In this document: one piece after another, positions 53,765 through 63,312 of the stretch
How the letters are laid out: each line of letters opens with the position of its first letter
How positions within the stretch are numbered: position 1 is the first letter of the stretch
NCBI RefSeq assembly: GCF_001434145.1
Contig: NZ_AZED01000014.1
Location: forward strand, 372,001 to 436,000
Source of the DNA: Lentilactobacillus otakiensis DSM 19908 = JCM 15040
GTDB lineage: Bacteria > Bacillota > Bacilli > Lactobacillales > Lactobacillaceae
Direction of reading: 5' to 3'
Length of the DNA stretch: 64,000 nucleotides
The notes under the pieces: generated by a model
Told to the model about the DNA's origin: nothing
The model's input: the letters and a program-made list of their open reading frames with translations, nothing else
Database searches by the model: none
Translations under genes and position numbers: made by a program

Positions 53765-55096
53765 TTAATTAATTTTTTTGCTTAAGTGACTTAATAAGTC
53801 TTCGTACGATTTTTCATATTTCTGGATATCCCCGGCACCCATGAAGATAATCACATCGTTGTCATAATCCAAGAGAGGTGACATATTATCAACTGATAAA
53901 ATACGACCACCCTTGTTAATCTTCTTGGACAGATCCTCGCTTGAAACCTTACCGCTACTTTCTCGAGGTGAACTGTAAATTTTCGTCAGGAAAACTTCAT
54001 CTGCCAAATTTAAACTCTTAGCGAAGTCATCCATCAAGGCAATTGTTCGACTAAAGGTATGGGGCTGGAAGACAACAGCAATTTTCTTGCTAGGGTATTC
54101 CTGACGAGCGGCATCAATCGTTGCTTTGATTTCAGTTGGATGATGGGCATAATCATCAATAATTGTCATACCAGCAATTTTTCGTTCAGCAAATCGGCGC
54201 TTTACACCTTGGAATGTCTTTAATTCTTTGCGAATTTCATCCAGGTCAACGTCTTCGAAGTAAGCAACGGCAATCACTGCCAAAGAATTGAAAATATTGT
54301 GCTCTCCAAACAATGGCACCGAGAAGTTACCAAGATCCTTGCCTTTGTATGTCACATTAAAGCTTGATCCACTGGTCGTCCGTTTAACATCAACAGCTTG
54401 AAAATCATCGGTATCATTCAAGCCATAGTAATAAATTGGCACACTGGCTTTTAACTGACGAAGACGTTTGTCGTCTCCCCAAGCAAAAATCCCCTTCTTG
54501 GTTTGATTAGCGAATGTTTGAAAGGCATCTTGAACATCGTCAATACTCTTATAATAATCGGGATGATCAAAATCGATGTTAGTCATAATGGCATAATCAG
54601 GTTCAGTTGCCAAGAAATGACGTCGGTATTCATCAGCTTCGTAGACGAAGAAACGGGCATTCGGAACTCCTTTGCCAGAGCCATCACCAATCAGATAATC
54701 GGTTGGGGCAATTCCTGAAAGTACATGGGCTAAAAGACCGGTTGTGCTGGTCTTCCCATGAGCACCGGAAACACCGATACTGGTCTTGCCTTTAATAATC
54801 TTACCGAGAAATTCGTGATAACGATAAACTGTCAGGCCCATTTCTCTGGCCTTTTTGATTTCTGGATGATCATCAGTAAATGAATTACCAGCAATCACAG
54901 TCAATCCTTCATGAATATTCTTTTCATCAAAAGGTAAAATTTTAATGCCGGCCTGTTCAAGTCCACGTTGCGTGAAGGTGTATTGATCAATATCCGATCC
55001 CTGCACTTTTTCACCACGATCATGCAAGATTAAGGCCATGGCAGCCATTCCTGTTCCTTTAATACCTACAAAATGATATACCGTATCTGAATTCAT
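53765..55096 (-). CDS. murC: UDP-N-acetylmuramate--L-alanine ligase
   Basis: A 443-residue MurC: N-terminal [19 protein letters not shown] loop [14 protein letters not shown], central [11 protein letters not shown] and C-terminal [14 protein letters not shown]. It adds L-Ala to UDP-MurNAc. It follows sftA by 25 bases, the same order as in Bacillus. Confidence 0.98.
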   Translation of the reverse strand: MNSDTVYHFVGIKGTGMAAMALILHDRGEKVQGSDIDQYTFTQRGLEQAGIKILPFDEKNIHEGLTVIAGNSFTDDHPEIKKAREMGLTVYRYHEFLGKIIKGKTSIGVSGAHGKTSTTGLLAHVLSGIAPTDYLIGDGSGKGVPNARFFVYEADEYRRHFLATEPDYAIMTNIDFDHPDYYKSIDDVQDAFQTFANQTKKGIFAWGDDKRLRQLKASVPIYYYGLNDTDDFQAVDVKRTTSGSSFNVTYKGKDLGNFSVPLFGEHNIFNSLAVIAVAYFEDVDLDEIRKELKTFQGVKRRFAERKIAGMTIIDDYAHHPTEIKATIDAARQEYPSKKIAVVFQPHTFSRTIALMDDFAKSLNLADEVFLTKIYSSPRESSGKVSSEDLSKKINKGGRILSVDNMSPLLDYDNDVIIFMGAGDIQKYEKSYEDLLSHLSKKIN

Positions 55097-55121
55097 TAGA
55101 CATCCTACCTATCCCATTATG

Positions 55122-57296
55122 TTATTTTTGATTATTTTGAGGCGCTTCAGAATCAGACTCATCGCTTGCCGGTTTATAGTACACCGTTCGTGGTTTTGAG
55201 CCCTGTTGTTCTGAAACCAAATCATTTTCCTGCAAATGATCAATAATGTTTGCAGCTCTATTATACCCGATTGAAAATACTCGTTGAAGCTTTGACGTGG
55301 AAATTGTGTCCTCATTGGCAATATATTTCAATACTTGGGGCATTAATCTATCTTGAGAGCTTGATTCTGATGCTGATTTTTTCAAACTATCCGGGGTGAA
55401 CAAATACTCAGGCTCACCCTGTTGGCGAACAAAATCAACGATGCCATCGAGTTCTTTGTTTGTTACAAACGCGCCTTGCAGTCGAACCGGTTGATTGGCC
55501 CCACTACCTAGATATAGCATATCTCCGCGGCCAAGTAAACGTTCAGCGCCGGCAGAATCCAAAATAGTTCGGGAATCAATTTGGCTGGAAACCATGAAGG
55601 CAATCCGTGTCGGAATGTTATTCTTGATGGTTCCAGTCACAATATCCACACTGGGCCGTTGAGTGGCGACAATCAAATGGATGCCGGCGGCCCGGGCTTT
55701 CTGGGTAATTCGAACAATATAATCTTCCACCTCACTGGAAGCGACCATCATCAAATCAGCCAATTCATCAATAATCACAAGAATATAAGGCATCTTCAGC
55801 CCATACTCTTTGGACTCAATTGCCTGATGATTGAATTGCTCAATGTTTTTAGCGCCAGCTGCAGCCAACTTTTCGTATCGCTGATCCATTTCTTCAGTGA
55901 CCCATTTGAGGGCTGCTGCAGCGGTTTTGGGATCCGAAATAACTGGAGACAGCAGATGTGGAATACCGTCATAAGGCGCCAATTCGACAGCTTTGGGATC
56001 AATCAGTAATAACCGCAAATCGGCCGGAGTTGCCTTATACAGCAACGATACCAGTAAGCTGTTAATGAAAACACTCTTTCCGGAACCGGTGGCCCCAGCG
56101 ATCAAACCGTGGGGCATTTTTCGGATATCTGTGGTCCGAGGAACTCCAGACAGATCAACACCAAGTGCAGTCGTCAGAGGTGACTGACTATTTCTAAAAT
56201 GCTCGGTAGAAATTACCTCAGAAAGCACAACCGGCCTTGGCTTCGGATTGGGGATTTCAATCCCAACGGTTGTTTTGCCCGGAATGGGCGCCTCAATTCG
56301 AATATCTTTAGCAGCCAACGCCAACTTAAGGTCATCAGTCAAATTGGTAATGCGACTCACTTTGACACCAAGGGCTAGTTTAACTTGAAACTGAGTAACG
56401 GTTGGACCATTCGTCCAGTCAACAACTTGTGCATTCACTTTGAACGCTGAAAATGTTCGGTTCAAAATATCTGACTGGTGTGAAATCCATTCATCAATCG
56501 ATTCAGACTCTGTCTGTTGCGGCTGGGATAATAATGATAATGGTGGAAAATGATAGCCACGTTCGGTATCAGTATCTGCTGAAGAACTCGGCTGATCAAC
56601 AACCGTATGCTGACTTGCTCCAGCTGACTGATTCACATGGTTAACTTTTTTTAAGTCAGCAGTCCCTGTCCGTTTTTGAGCGTTGAACAAAGAAAGGTCA
56701 GATTCACTGGCCCGTTGATTATTAATAATTGAATTAAATGATTGTCCCAATCCATGATGATTTAACGTCTTGCGGGGTTGACGATTTAGACGTCGTGGTT
56801 GAACCCGCTCAGTTGAATTGCCATGTTTGCGCTCAATATCATTGTTTTCATGATGCAATTGAGTTTGGGCTTGAGATGCTGCTTCTCTTGTCCTAGGTGA
56901 AATCGGTGTTTCACTCGTTTTTTCGGTTGGCTGATCCAAAGTGGCTTGTTTGTCAGCAATCACAATCAGATCGTCATATGTAATTCTCAGCCGCCGTGTC
57001 AATTCATCGTATAAACGATGACGTCGGTGCTCTTGGCTGAGAAAATAATTTGTTTTAATTTGTTGCTTACGTTTTTCAGACTTTGACCGTTTTTGAGGTT
57101 TAAAATTCTTAATTTCTTTCAAAAATGCCGGAGTTTCATCTCCGTGATCTGAACTGCGATCAAGAATATTGTCTGCCCGCTGACTTTGGGTGTCGGAATA
57201 ATCTGGTTCTTTAATTTGTTTTGTAACACGTTTTTCACGAGGGGTTCTGGTAATCCCCTTTTTGCGGAAAAATGCAGGTCCATCATAATGCTTCAT
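55122..57296 (-). CDS. sftA: DNA translocase SftA (FtsK/SpoIIIE family, soluble)
   Basis: A 724-residue FtsK-type motor. Residues 1-270 are a hydrophilic, disordered, basic linker without membrane helices, unlike FtsK/SpoIIIE. The motor holds an alpha domain, Walker A IAGATGSGKSVFI (about 400), LLIDPKAVEL, Walker B VIIDELADLMMV and IVATQRPSVDIVTG. A C-terminal gamma winged helix (660-715) reads oriented DNA motifs. It clears chromosome DNA from the closing septum. The ytpP-ytpR-sftA-murC order matches B. subtilis and supports the name. Confidence 0.93.
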   Translation of the reverse strand: MKHYDGPAFFRKKGITRTPREKRVTKQIKEPDYSDTQSQRADNILDRSSDHGDETPAFLKEIKNFKPQKRSKSEKRKQQIKTNYFLSQEHRRHRLYDELTRRLRITYDDLIVIADKQATLDQPTEKTSETPISPRTREAASQAQTQLHHENNDIERKHGNSTERVQPRRLNRQPRKTLNHHGLGQSFNSIINNQRASESDLSLFNAQKRTGTADLKKVNHVNQSAGASQHTVVDQPSSSADTDTERGYHFPPLSLLSQPQQTESESIDEWISHQSDILNRTFSAFKVNAQVVDWTNGPTVTQFQVKLALGVKVSRITNLTDDLKLALAAKDIRIEAPIPGKTTVGIEIPNPKPRPVVLSEVISTEHFRNSQSPLTTALGVDLSGVPRTTDIRKMPHGLIAGATGSGKSVFINSLLVSLLYKATPADLRLLLIDPKAVELAPYDGIPHLLSPVISDPKTAAAALKWVTEEMDQRYEKLAAAGAKNIEQFNHQAIESKEYGLKMPYILVIIDELADLMMVASSEVEDYIVRITQKARAAGIHLIVATQRPSVDIVTGTIKNNIPTRIAFMVSSQIDSRTILDSAGAERLLGRGDMLYLGSGANQPVRLQGAFVTNKELDGIVDFVRQQGEPEYLFTPDSLKKSASESSSQDRLMPQVLKYIANEDTISTSKLQRVFSIGYNRAANIIDHLQENDLVSEQQGSKPRTVYYKPASDESDSEAPQNNQK

Positions 57297-57317
57297 AACT
57301 CATCCACCCAAAATAGT

Positions 57318-57956
57318 TTAGTCAAATAAATGTTGTGCCTTCTGAAAATCAAAGGCAGTTCCAACCTGATAATCATCAGGTAAAATCAGTGCACCGGGAA
57401 CTTGGGGTGCGTTAGGTAAATGCAGCTCGCGGCCGGAGCAAATCATGCCATCGCTCTGTACCCCGCGCAATTTACCCGGCCAAATAATCTGGCCATCCGG
57501 CATCATGGCACCACTCAAAGCCACGACGACTTTAATGTCTTCGCGCATATTAGGTGAACCACTGACGATTTGAACGTCTTGGCCAGTTCCGATATCAGTT
57601 TGAGTGATCTGCAAATGGTTGGCTTTTGGATGGTCTTCGACTGAGTCAACGTGTCCGACCACAAATTTTGGCTTATCATCATACTGGATATCTGCCGGGA
57701 ACCCATGGTCGCTTAAATATTGGTTTAATCGGGCAACCTGTTCTTCGTTCAAAGTAACTTGACCATTTTCAGTGACAATTTCTGGAAGAATTTCACTTGC
57801 CTTTAAAAAGTTGTACCCCAACGTCTGATTACCATCAACATCGGCAATCCGGGCAACCTGATCATGAATCGTGACACTTTGTTCGGCAGCATCCGGATTC
57901 ATAATGAGAACCATCGTGTCACCTGTGCTGTTTGGGTTATAACTTGCTATTAACAT
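57318..57956 (-). CDS. ytpR: YtpR family tRNA-binding domain protein
   Basis: A 212-residue protein with an N-terminal DUF4479 part and a C-terminal EMAP/Arc1p-like OB fold, VGHVDSVEDHPKANHLQITQ and GMICSGRELHLPN, akin to the PheT N-terminal domain. It probably binds tRNA; its exact role is not known. GGAAGG precedes the ATG. Confidence 0.92.
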   Translation of the reverse strand: MLIASYNPNSTGDTMVLIMNPDAAEQSVTIHDQVARIADVDGNQTLGYNFLKASEILPEIVTENGQVTLNEEQVARLNQYLSDHGFPADIQYDDKPKFVVGHVDSVEDHPKANHLQITQTDIGTGQDVQIVSGSPNMREDIKVVVALSGAMMPDGQIIWPGKLRGVQSDGMICSGRELHLPNAPQVPGALILPDDYQVGTAFDFQKAQHLFD

Positions 57957-57980
57957 TTCAAAATTCCTTCCACCAATAAA

Positions 57981-58325
57981 TTATTTTTCCACGGTACTTG
58001 CTAATGAGTTAATAAAGTTTTCAACTTCGGCTTTAGTCTTGCGATCGCCATTATTGAAACGACCAATTTCTTTGCCGTCTGAATAAGCCACAAAACTTGG
58101 GATTCCCATAATACCCATTTCTCCGGCGAGATCGATATTTTCGTCACGATCAACCTGTAAAAATGTATATTCAGGATATTCAGCTTCGATAGCCGGCATT
58201 GCCGGTTTGATGAAACGGCAATCAGGGCACCAGTCGGCCGTGAAGAACAGCATATATTTGCCATTTTCCAATTGTTTAGTCAAATCAGTTAAGTTCGTTT
58301 TAGGTAAATTTTCCAAAGTAATCAT
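57981..58325 (-). CDS. ytpP: Thioredoxin-like protein YtpP
   Basis: A 114-residue thioredoxin fold with active site ADWCPDCRF and cis-Pro loop MGIPSFVAYSDG. It is a thiol-disulfide oxidoreductase in the cytosol, next to ytpR as in Bacillus. The ATG at 58325 is very close to its AAAGG; a TTG three codons later has better spacing, so the N-terminus is uncertain by a few residues. Confidence 0.9.
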   Translation of the reverse strand: MITLENLPKTNLTDLTKQLENGKYMLFFTADWCPDCRFIKPAMPAIEAEYPEYTFLQVDRDENIDLAGEMGIMGIPSFVAYSDGKEIGRFNNGDRKTKAEVENFINSLASTVEK

Positions 58326-58444
58326 CCTTTCACTTACTAATGTAAAGTACATGATAGCACAAATCCATCAGCAACAGAATCAGTTTGCTCATCCGTCACC
58401 AATGGGCTAAAGTATACCTATCAGACACGAAAACGGGTGAAATT

Positions 58445-58756
58445 ATGAAAAAACAAACAATTCTGTACGGTCTATCGCTCGCAGCCCTCGCTGCCAGCAC
58501 ATACGCTGCACACAAATCAAATCAGAACTACGAAAAGTATTTGGCAGCTATCGTCAAGGATACCAAAGAATCAGCTCCATTGAAAGGCTTCAAATATATG
58601 GGGAGCTGGAGTGTTCTGCCAAATCCTGATTCAGATGTCGACGTCTTTCATTTCGGCTTCAATTATTTAGACCAAAATGGCGACAACAAAATTGAAGAGT
58701 TCTGGGTAAATGGGACGACGAAAAAAATCCTCAAACACCAGCTGGTTAGTCTGTAA
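58445..58756 (+). CDS. Uncharacterised small secreted or membrane-anchored protein
   Basis: A 103-residue protein. A basic start and hydrophobic stretch (MKKQTILYGLSLAALAAS) give a signal peptide or anchor, followed by a short domain with FKYMGSWSVLPNP and FHFGFNYLDQNGDNKIEEFW, ending KKILKHQLVSL. I do not recognise the family. The domain has one tryptophan-rich strand pair, as in PepSY-like or small beta proteins, but this is only an impression. GGGTGAA precedes the ATG. It converges with trmB and overlaps its end by 11 bases. Confidence 0.7.
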   Translation: MKKQTILYGLSLAALAASTYAAHKSNQNYEKYLAAIVKDTKESAPLKGFKYMGSWSVLPNPDSDVDVFHFGFNYLDQNGDNKIEEFWVNGTTKKILKHQLVSL

Positions 58757-59387
58757 AATGCGCAACCAACTTATAAATTGGGCCCTTGGGACTGAACTTT
58801 TGTTCATACTCAGTCTCAATGTTCGTCTCATTTTCGGGTGATTTGTGTAAATCGAGTGATACATAATCAAATTTCATCGGAAAATTATTCATGGTCACTA
58901 AAGTGTATTCAAACAAACCGCGATTGTCGGTCTTAAACTCAATGTCACCGTCAGCAGCCAAAACGTGTTTATAAGTTTTCAAGAACAACGGGGATGTCAA
59001 TCGCCGTTTAGCATGACGCTTCTTTGGCCAGGGATCCGAAAAGTTCAAGAAAATTTTTTTGATTTCATTTTCATAGAATAATTCATCCAGGTTTGCCCCA
59101 TCCGTCAACACAAATTGAATGTTTGGCAGTGGATCTTCCATAAATGTCCTCAAAGCAGTCGCAATCACAGAAGTTTGAAGTTCGACACCAATGTAGTTGA
59201 TGTTAGGATTTGCCCGAGCCGTTTCAATAATGAACCGGCCCTTACCAATTCCCACCTCAACGTTAAGTGGTTGTTCGTTAGCAAAACGTTTTTGCCATTT
59301 GCCAAGCCAATTCTTTGGATCTGTCACAATATAATCGCCGTGGTCGTCGATATATTTATCGGCCCACGGCTTTTTTCTTACACGCAT
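58746..59387 (-). CDS. trmB: tRNA (guanine-N7-)-methyltransferase TrmB
   Basis: A 213-residue TrmB: VEVGIGKGRFIIETA (SAM motif I), NYIGVELQTSV, NFSDPWPKKRHAKRRLTSP (signature). It methylates G46 in the tRNA variable loop. AGGAG precedes the ATG; its end overlaps the converging small secreted protein gene. Confidence 0.97.
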   Translation of the reverse strand: MRVRKKPWADKYIDDHGDYIVTDPKNWLGKWQKRFANEQPLNVEVGIGKGRFIIETARANPNINYIGVELQTSVIATALRTFMEDPLPNIQFVLTDGANLDELFYENEIKKIFLNFSDPWPKKRHAKRRLTSPLFLKTYKHVLAADGDIEFKTDNRGLFEYTLVTMNNFPMKFDYVSLDLHKSPENETNIETEYEQKFSPKGPIYKLVAHFTD

Positions 59388-59409
59388 ATCATTCTCCTAT
59401 TAATTATCA

Positions 59410-60633
59410 TTATCGAACTCGTTCACTTTTGGCAAGCCGTCTTGGTAAGTACAGATAGACAAACGCCCAAATCTCGAGGGCTTCACCGACGATAACCCCA
59501 ATAATCGTGATGATGGTGGTAAAGTTGACTGCGGCCACGGCTACAGCAAAAACGACACCAACCGTTGTGAGCAGGTAAAGTAACACTCTTTGGAAACTTT
59601 TGAGTTGATATTCGTTGGTAACTGGATAGACGTGCACAAACGCATTATCCGAAAAGTGAAAGTAAAATGGGATCATCTGGAAACCAATCAAGTATACGAA
59701 AAGCAGGCTCAAAAAGATTGGCAGAATTTCACCTTTTACAAACACGAGGAACAATGTGCCAATCACCAGCAAACGAACATACAGCCCACTCATTTCATTA
59801 TCTCTGACAATTCCATGAGCATACAAATAAAGATAGGTATTCTTGGGGATTAACTTGATTTGGTTCAAAATGACATCGACATATCGACGCCGTTTGACAG
59901 AACCTTGAAGTGTCGGTACATCGGTAAACAAGTTGAAGAACTGATAAACCGTATGCATTCGACTATTTTCATCTGCAATCATTGTGGTCCAGTCAAGCGA
60001 CCGAGTTGCCCACTGGTTGCGGCTAAAGTAACTAACAGCCAGCGCGACTACGGAAACTACCAAGCCACTCCAGTAGTTCACATAAATTGAAAAGGCAAAT
60101 GTGATCACCGGAACCAACCACCTGAAGAGTGGCCGATTTGAAAGCCAGTTACGCTTCAGATGATATTTTCGGGCAAAGTCAGTATTCAACCAAGTCATCT
60201 TCAAAATGACCAAAGTTGCTAACAATAGGTACAAGTCAATTGCCATTGGATGCATGGTCACCTGGATAAATGGCATGACTAGTATCCAGAATAGTACCTG
60301 AATGGCGACAGCAATCGATAAGCTGTACTTGAAACCACTTTTAAGGTATTGATACAGTTCAGCTTCCCGTGGCAGTAAGAATACATAATCCGGCGCCTCA
60401 ATGAGTGTCGCAAAACGCCCCAATTGGACGCTAACAAGTAGAATCCCAATAATTAAAATTGGTGCCCACCACAGACCAGTATGAAGTTGTTTAAGGGCAT
60501 TTGAGTAATAATATCCTAAGCCACCAATGACAAACAGCAGTGCCAGGACAAAGTAGTCATTAAAAACAAGTCGCAGGTACCGCATCATTTCTTTTAGATG
60601 GGTTGTCAAACGCTGCCTAAATAACTGCTTCAT
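59410..60633 (-). CDS. ecsB: ABC transporter permease EcsB
   Basis: A 407-residue membrane protein with about eight to ten helices, matching EcsB in size and in LFRQRLTTHLKEMMRYLRLVF at the start (split here as LFRQRLTTHLKEM and RYLRLVFNDYF). With EcsA it forms an ABC system that affects protein secretion, peptide processing and competence in Gram-positives; the transported substrate is unclear. Its ATG overlaps the ecsA stop (ATGA). Confidence 0.92.
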   Translation of the reverse strand: MKQLFRQRLTTHLKEMMRYLRLVFNDYFVLALLFVIGGLGYYYSNALKQLHTGLWWAPILIIGILLVSVQLGRFATLIEAPDYVFLLPREAELYQYLKSGFKYSLSIAVAIQVLFWILVMPFIQVTMHPMAIDLYLLLATLVILKMTWLNTDFARKYHLKRNWLSNRPLFRWLVPVITFAFSIYVNYWSGLVVSVVALAVSYFSRNQWATRSLDWTTMIADENSRMHTVYQFFNLFTDVPTLQGSVKRRRYVDVILNQIKLIPKNTYLYLYAHGIVRDNEMSGLYVRLLVIGTLFLVFVKGEILPIFLSLLFVYLIGFQMIPFYFHFSDNAFVHVYPVTNEYQLKSFQRVLLYLLTTVGVVFAVAVAAVNFTTIITIIGVIVGEALEIWAFVYLYLPRRLAKSERVR

Positions 60634-61367
60634 GAGGCATCGCCTTCCCTTGCCAACGTCAAATAAATGTCGTTCAGAGAATCTCCGGCATCAGGGAACA
60701 ATTGCCGTAGTTCTTCAATCGTGCCCTCAGTCCGGACTTGACCATCGTGTAACAAAACAAACCGATCACAGTAGCGCTGGGCAGTATCAAGCACATGGGT
60801 CGACATCAAGATACTGGCACCCTGTTTTTTGCGTTCTGAAATTAGGTTGAGCAAATCATTAACTGCTAACGGATCCAATCCCAGAAACGGTTCATCGATG
60901 ATAAATAATTTGGCATTGGTCAAAAAGGCACAAACGATCATGACTTTCTGCCGCATTCCCTTTGAAAAATTATCTGGGAACCAATCCAGTTTGTTGTCCA
61001 GACGGAAAAGTTTAAGTAATTTGTGCGCCCGCTTCCATGATTCATCCTGATCAAGGTTATAAGCTAGCATCGTCATTTCAAGATGTTCTTTCAAAGTCAA
61101 TTCCTTATAAACGATTGGCTGTTCCGGGATGTAAGCAATTTGTTCTTTATATTTTTTAACATCATCATTTAACCCAGTGCCATTAATTTTAATTGAGCCT
61201 TTAAATGGCGTTAATAAACCGATGATGTGATTGATGGTTGTTGACTTGCCGGCACCATTAAGTCCAATTAAGCCGACCAATTCGCCATCTTTAACGTCGA
61301 AGCTAACGTCTTTTAATACTGGTACTTGTGAATAGCCACCTACCAGATTCGAAACTTGTAAGGTCAT
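60630..61367 (-). CDS. ecsA: ABC transporter ATP-binding protein EcsA
   Basis: A 245-residue ATPase: Walker A GLNGAGKSTTINH, Q-loop YIPEQPIVYKEL, signature NFSKGMRQKV and Walker B LFIIDEPFLGLDP, with STHVLD. First gene of ecsAB, divergent from hit as in Bacillus. Confidence 0.96.
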   Translation of the reverse strand: MTLQVSNLVGGYSQVPVLKDVSFDVKDGELVGLIGLNGAGKSTTINHIIGLLTPFKGSIKINGTGLNDDVKKYKEQIAYIPEQPIVYKELTLKEHLEMTMLAYNLDQDESWKRAHKLLKLFRLDNKLDWFPDNFSKGMRQKVMIVCAFLTNAKLFIIDEPFLGLDPLAVNDLLNLISERKKQGASILMSTHVLDTAQRYCDRFVLLHDGQVRTEGTIEELRQLFPDAGDSLNDIYLTLAREGDAS

Positions 61368-61403
61368 TATTTACCTCCGTATCGTCATAAATTTACAAAC
61401 AAG

Positions 61404-61431
61404 ATTATACCATACAAAATTAGCCTTTGAA
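61404..61431 (-). promoter_or_regulatory. ecsAB promoter, extended -10
   Basis: Minus strand: TGG-TATAAT (TATAAT at 61404-61409) with TTCAAA (61426-61431) at 16 bases. Confidence 0.7.
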
Positions 61432-61451
61432 TGAGGTCAAAAAGACATTAA

Positions 61452-61460
61452 TGGTATAAT
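61452..61460 (+). promoter_or_regulatory. hit promoter, extended -10
   Basis: TGG-TATAAT (61452-61460) with no good -35; it mirrors the ecsAB promoter about 45 bases away. Confidence 0.65.
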
Positions 61461-61493
61461 ATCATTAGTATTCACAGAAAGAAGGTAGAGATT

Positions 61494-61922
61494 TTGAAAG
61501 ATTGCATTTTTTGTAAAATCGTAAGAAATGAGATCCCCAGCTATACAGTTTATGAGGATGATATTGTGAAGGCGTTCCTAGATATTTCGCAAGGAACTCC
61601 CGGCCACACACTGGTAATTCCAAAGAAACACATTGCCAATATCTTTGAGTATGACGAAGAACTGGCAAGCGAAGTCTTTGCACGAATTCCAAAGATCGCC
61701 CGCGCTGTCAAGGCATCAAATCCTGACATTAAAGGGATGAACATTTTGAATAACAACGGTCAAGTTGCTTATCAATCTGTTTTCCATTCACATTTTCACT
61801 TGGTTCCCCGTTACACCAGTAACGATGACTTCAAGATGATTTTCAAGGATAACTCCAATAAGTATTCTCCTGATCAACTTAAAGCAATTCAGGAATCAAT
61901 TGAACAACATATGGGTGATTAA
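61494..61922 (+). CDS. hit: HIT family hydrolase
   Basis: A 142-residue HIT protein: CIFCKIVRNEIPSYTVYEDD with a zinc-type CxxC, GHTLVIPKKH, and the catalytic triad HSHFHLVPRY. It hydrolyses nucleotide phosphoramidates or dinucleoside polyphosphates. The start is TTG after AAGGTAG. The stop overlaps the ATG of the next gene. Confidence 0.95.
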   Translation: MKDCIFCKIVRNEIPSYTVYEDDIVKAFLDISQGTPGHTLVIPKKHIANIFEYDEELASEVFARIPKIARAVKASNPDIKGMNILNNNGQVAYQSVFHSHFHLVPRYTSNDDFKMIFKDNSNKYSPDQLKAIQESIEQHMGD

Positions 61923-62230
61923 TGATGAAAACTGTTTTTAAAATCGTTGGCGCAACTGCGGTTGTTGCTGGCGCCTACTTATATTCCCGCAAGGAAACGC
62001 CGGGAGAGTTTGTTGAGCGTGCTAAAAACACGTTTAATGATAAGAAACAAAAAGCGTCTGATTGGAAAGCTGCTTATGACAACTTTAAGCAGTCAATAGA
62101 TCACCTCACCGCGCAAATGCCAGTGGTCGAAAAAACCATCTCCGATATTCAACGAGATGTTGATGACGCGATGTTCCAAATTCAGCCCCGCTTGGAAGAA
62201 ATTAGTAAATATTCGGACAAAATGAAGTAA
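61922..62230 (+). CDS. YtxH-like protein (YhaH position)
   Basis: A 102-residue protein with an N-terminal hydrophobic segment (FKIVGATAVVAGAYLYS) followed by a long amphipathic helical stretch rich in Lys, Asp and Gln, as in YtxH/YhaH proteins. Its place after hit and before prsA matches B. subtilis yhaH. Function unknown; probably membrane-attached with a cytoplasmic coil. There are two tandem ATGs. Confidence 0.82.
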   Translation: MMKTVFKIVGATAVVAGAYLYSRKETPGEFVERAKNTFNDKKQKASDWKAAYDNFKQSIDHLTAQMPVVEKTISDIQRDVDDAMFQIQPRLEEISKYSDKMK

Positions 62231-62254
62231 TTTGGTCAATTAAAATCTGAATAT

Positions 62255-62284
62255 TTGTTTAAATTCTTGCGGGCATTATATAAA
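62255..62284 (+). promoter_or_regulatory. Possible prsA promoter
   Basis: TTGTTT (62255-62260), 16-18 bases, TATATA or TATAAA (62277-62284). Confidence 0.4.
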
Positions 62285-62360
62285 CGAGCCAGATTATGTT
62301 ATTATTATCGAGAACGTTTGCTTTGCAGACGAATACTTTTAGGAATGGATGTGTTTTTGT

Positions 62361-63245
62361 ATGAAAAAATGGCTAATCGTTTTAGCCGGCATTATGATGA
62401 GTTTTACCCTTGCAGCTTGTGGCAGCAAAACTGTTGCAACAACTAACGGCGGTAAGATTACTGAAAGTGCTTATTACAGCAGCTTGAAGACCACTTCAAG
62501 TGGTAAACAAGTATTGCAACAAATGATCTTGAACAAGGTCTTGGAAAAGCAATACGGTAAAGATGTTAAGAGCAAACAAGTTGATAGTGAATTTGCTAAA
62601 TATAAGAAGCAATATGGTTCATCATTTAACTCAGTTCTTCAACAAAACGGTATGACTGCTTCACAATTGAAGGATTCAATTCGTTCTAACCTCTTATTGA
62701 AGCAAGCGGTTAAAGACAACGTCAAAATTACCGATGCTCAACTTAAAACTCAGTTCAAGTCATACCAGCCAAAAGTCACTGTTAACCAAATCTTGGTTTC
62801 TAAGAAATCAACTGCTAACAAGGTTATCAGCGAACTTAAAGATGGCAAGAGTTTCTCAAGCTTAGCCAAAAAGTATTCAACTGATACTGCAACTAAGAAC
62901 AAGGGTGGCCGAATCTCAGCATTTGACAACACCAACACTTCACTTGATGCCAGTTTCAAGAAAGCTGCCTTTAAGTTGAAGAATGGTGAATACACTAAGA
63001 CCCCTGTTAAGACTCAGTATGGTTACCAAATTATCCAAATGGTTAACCATCCATCAAAGGGAACTTGGAAACAACACGAATCTGAATTAAAGGATCAAAT
63101 CGTTACTACCAAGATGTCTGATAGCAACACCTTACATTCAGTTGTATCTAAGGTTCTTAAGAAGGGTAAAGTTACCATCCAAGATAAAGACCTTCAAAAC
63201 GTCTTATCAGATTACCTTTCATCAAGCTCATCATCTAAGAAGTAA
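62361..63245 (+). CDS. prsA: Foldase lipoprotein PrsA (parvulin)
   Basis: A 294-residue lipoprotein: signal [10 protein letters not shown]... to LAAC with Cys20, then an N-terminal chaperone region and a parvulin PPIase domain (about 130-225) with [27 protein letters not shown] and GRISAFDN. It helps secreted proteins fold outside the membrane. The start is the ATG directly before the KK of the signal peptide; an ATG four codons earlier is possible. The parvulin region keeps the overall fold, but I cannot judge enzyme activity. Confidence 0.95.
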   Translation: MKKWLIVLAGIMMSFTLAACGSKTVATTNGGKITESAYYSSLKTTSSGKQVLQQMILNKVLEKQYGKDVKSKQVDSEFAKYKKQYGSSFNSVLQQNGMTASQLKDSIRSNLLLKQAVKDNVKITDAQLKTQFKSYQPKVTVNQILVSKKSTANKVISELKDGKSFSSLAKKYSTDTATKNKGGRISAFDNTNTSLDASFKKAAFKLKNGEYTKTPVKTQYGYQIIQMVNHPSKGTWKQHESELKDQIVTTKMSDSNTLHSVVSKVLKKGKVTIQDKDLQNVLSDYLSSSSSSKK

Positions 63246-63264
63246 TCTTAATTACAAATCATAC

Positions 63265-63302
63265 AAAAAGGATTGAACAATTAAATGTTCAATCCTTTTT
63301 TC
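63265..63302. terminator. Bidirectional terminator after prsA
   Basis: Hairpin AAAAAGGATTGAACA/TGTTCAATCCTTTTTT with T runs on both strands, between prsA and the converging yhaM. Confidence 0.87.
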
Positions 63303-63312
63303 GTGCATCCAT

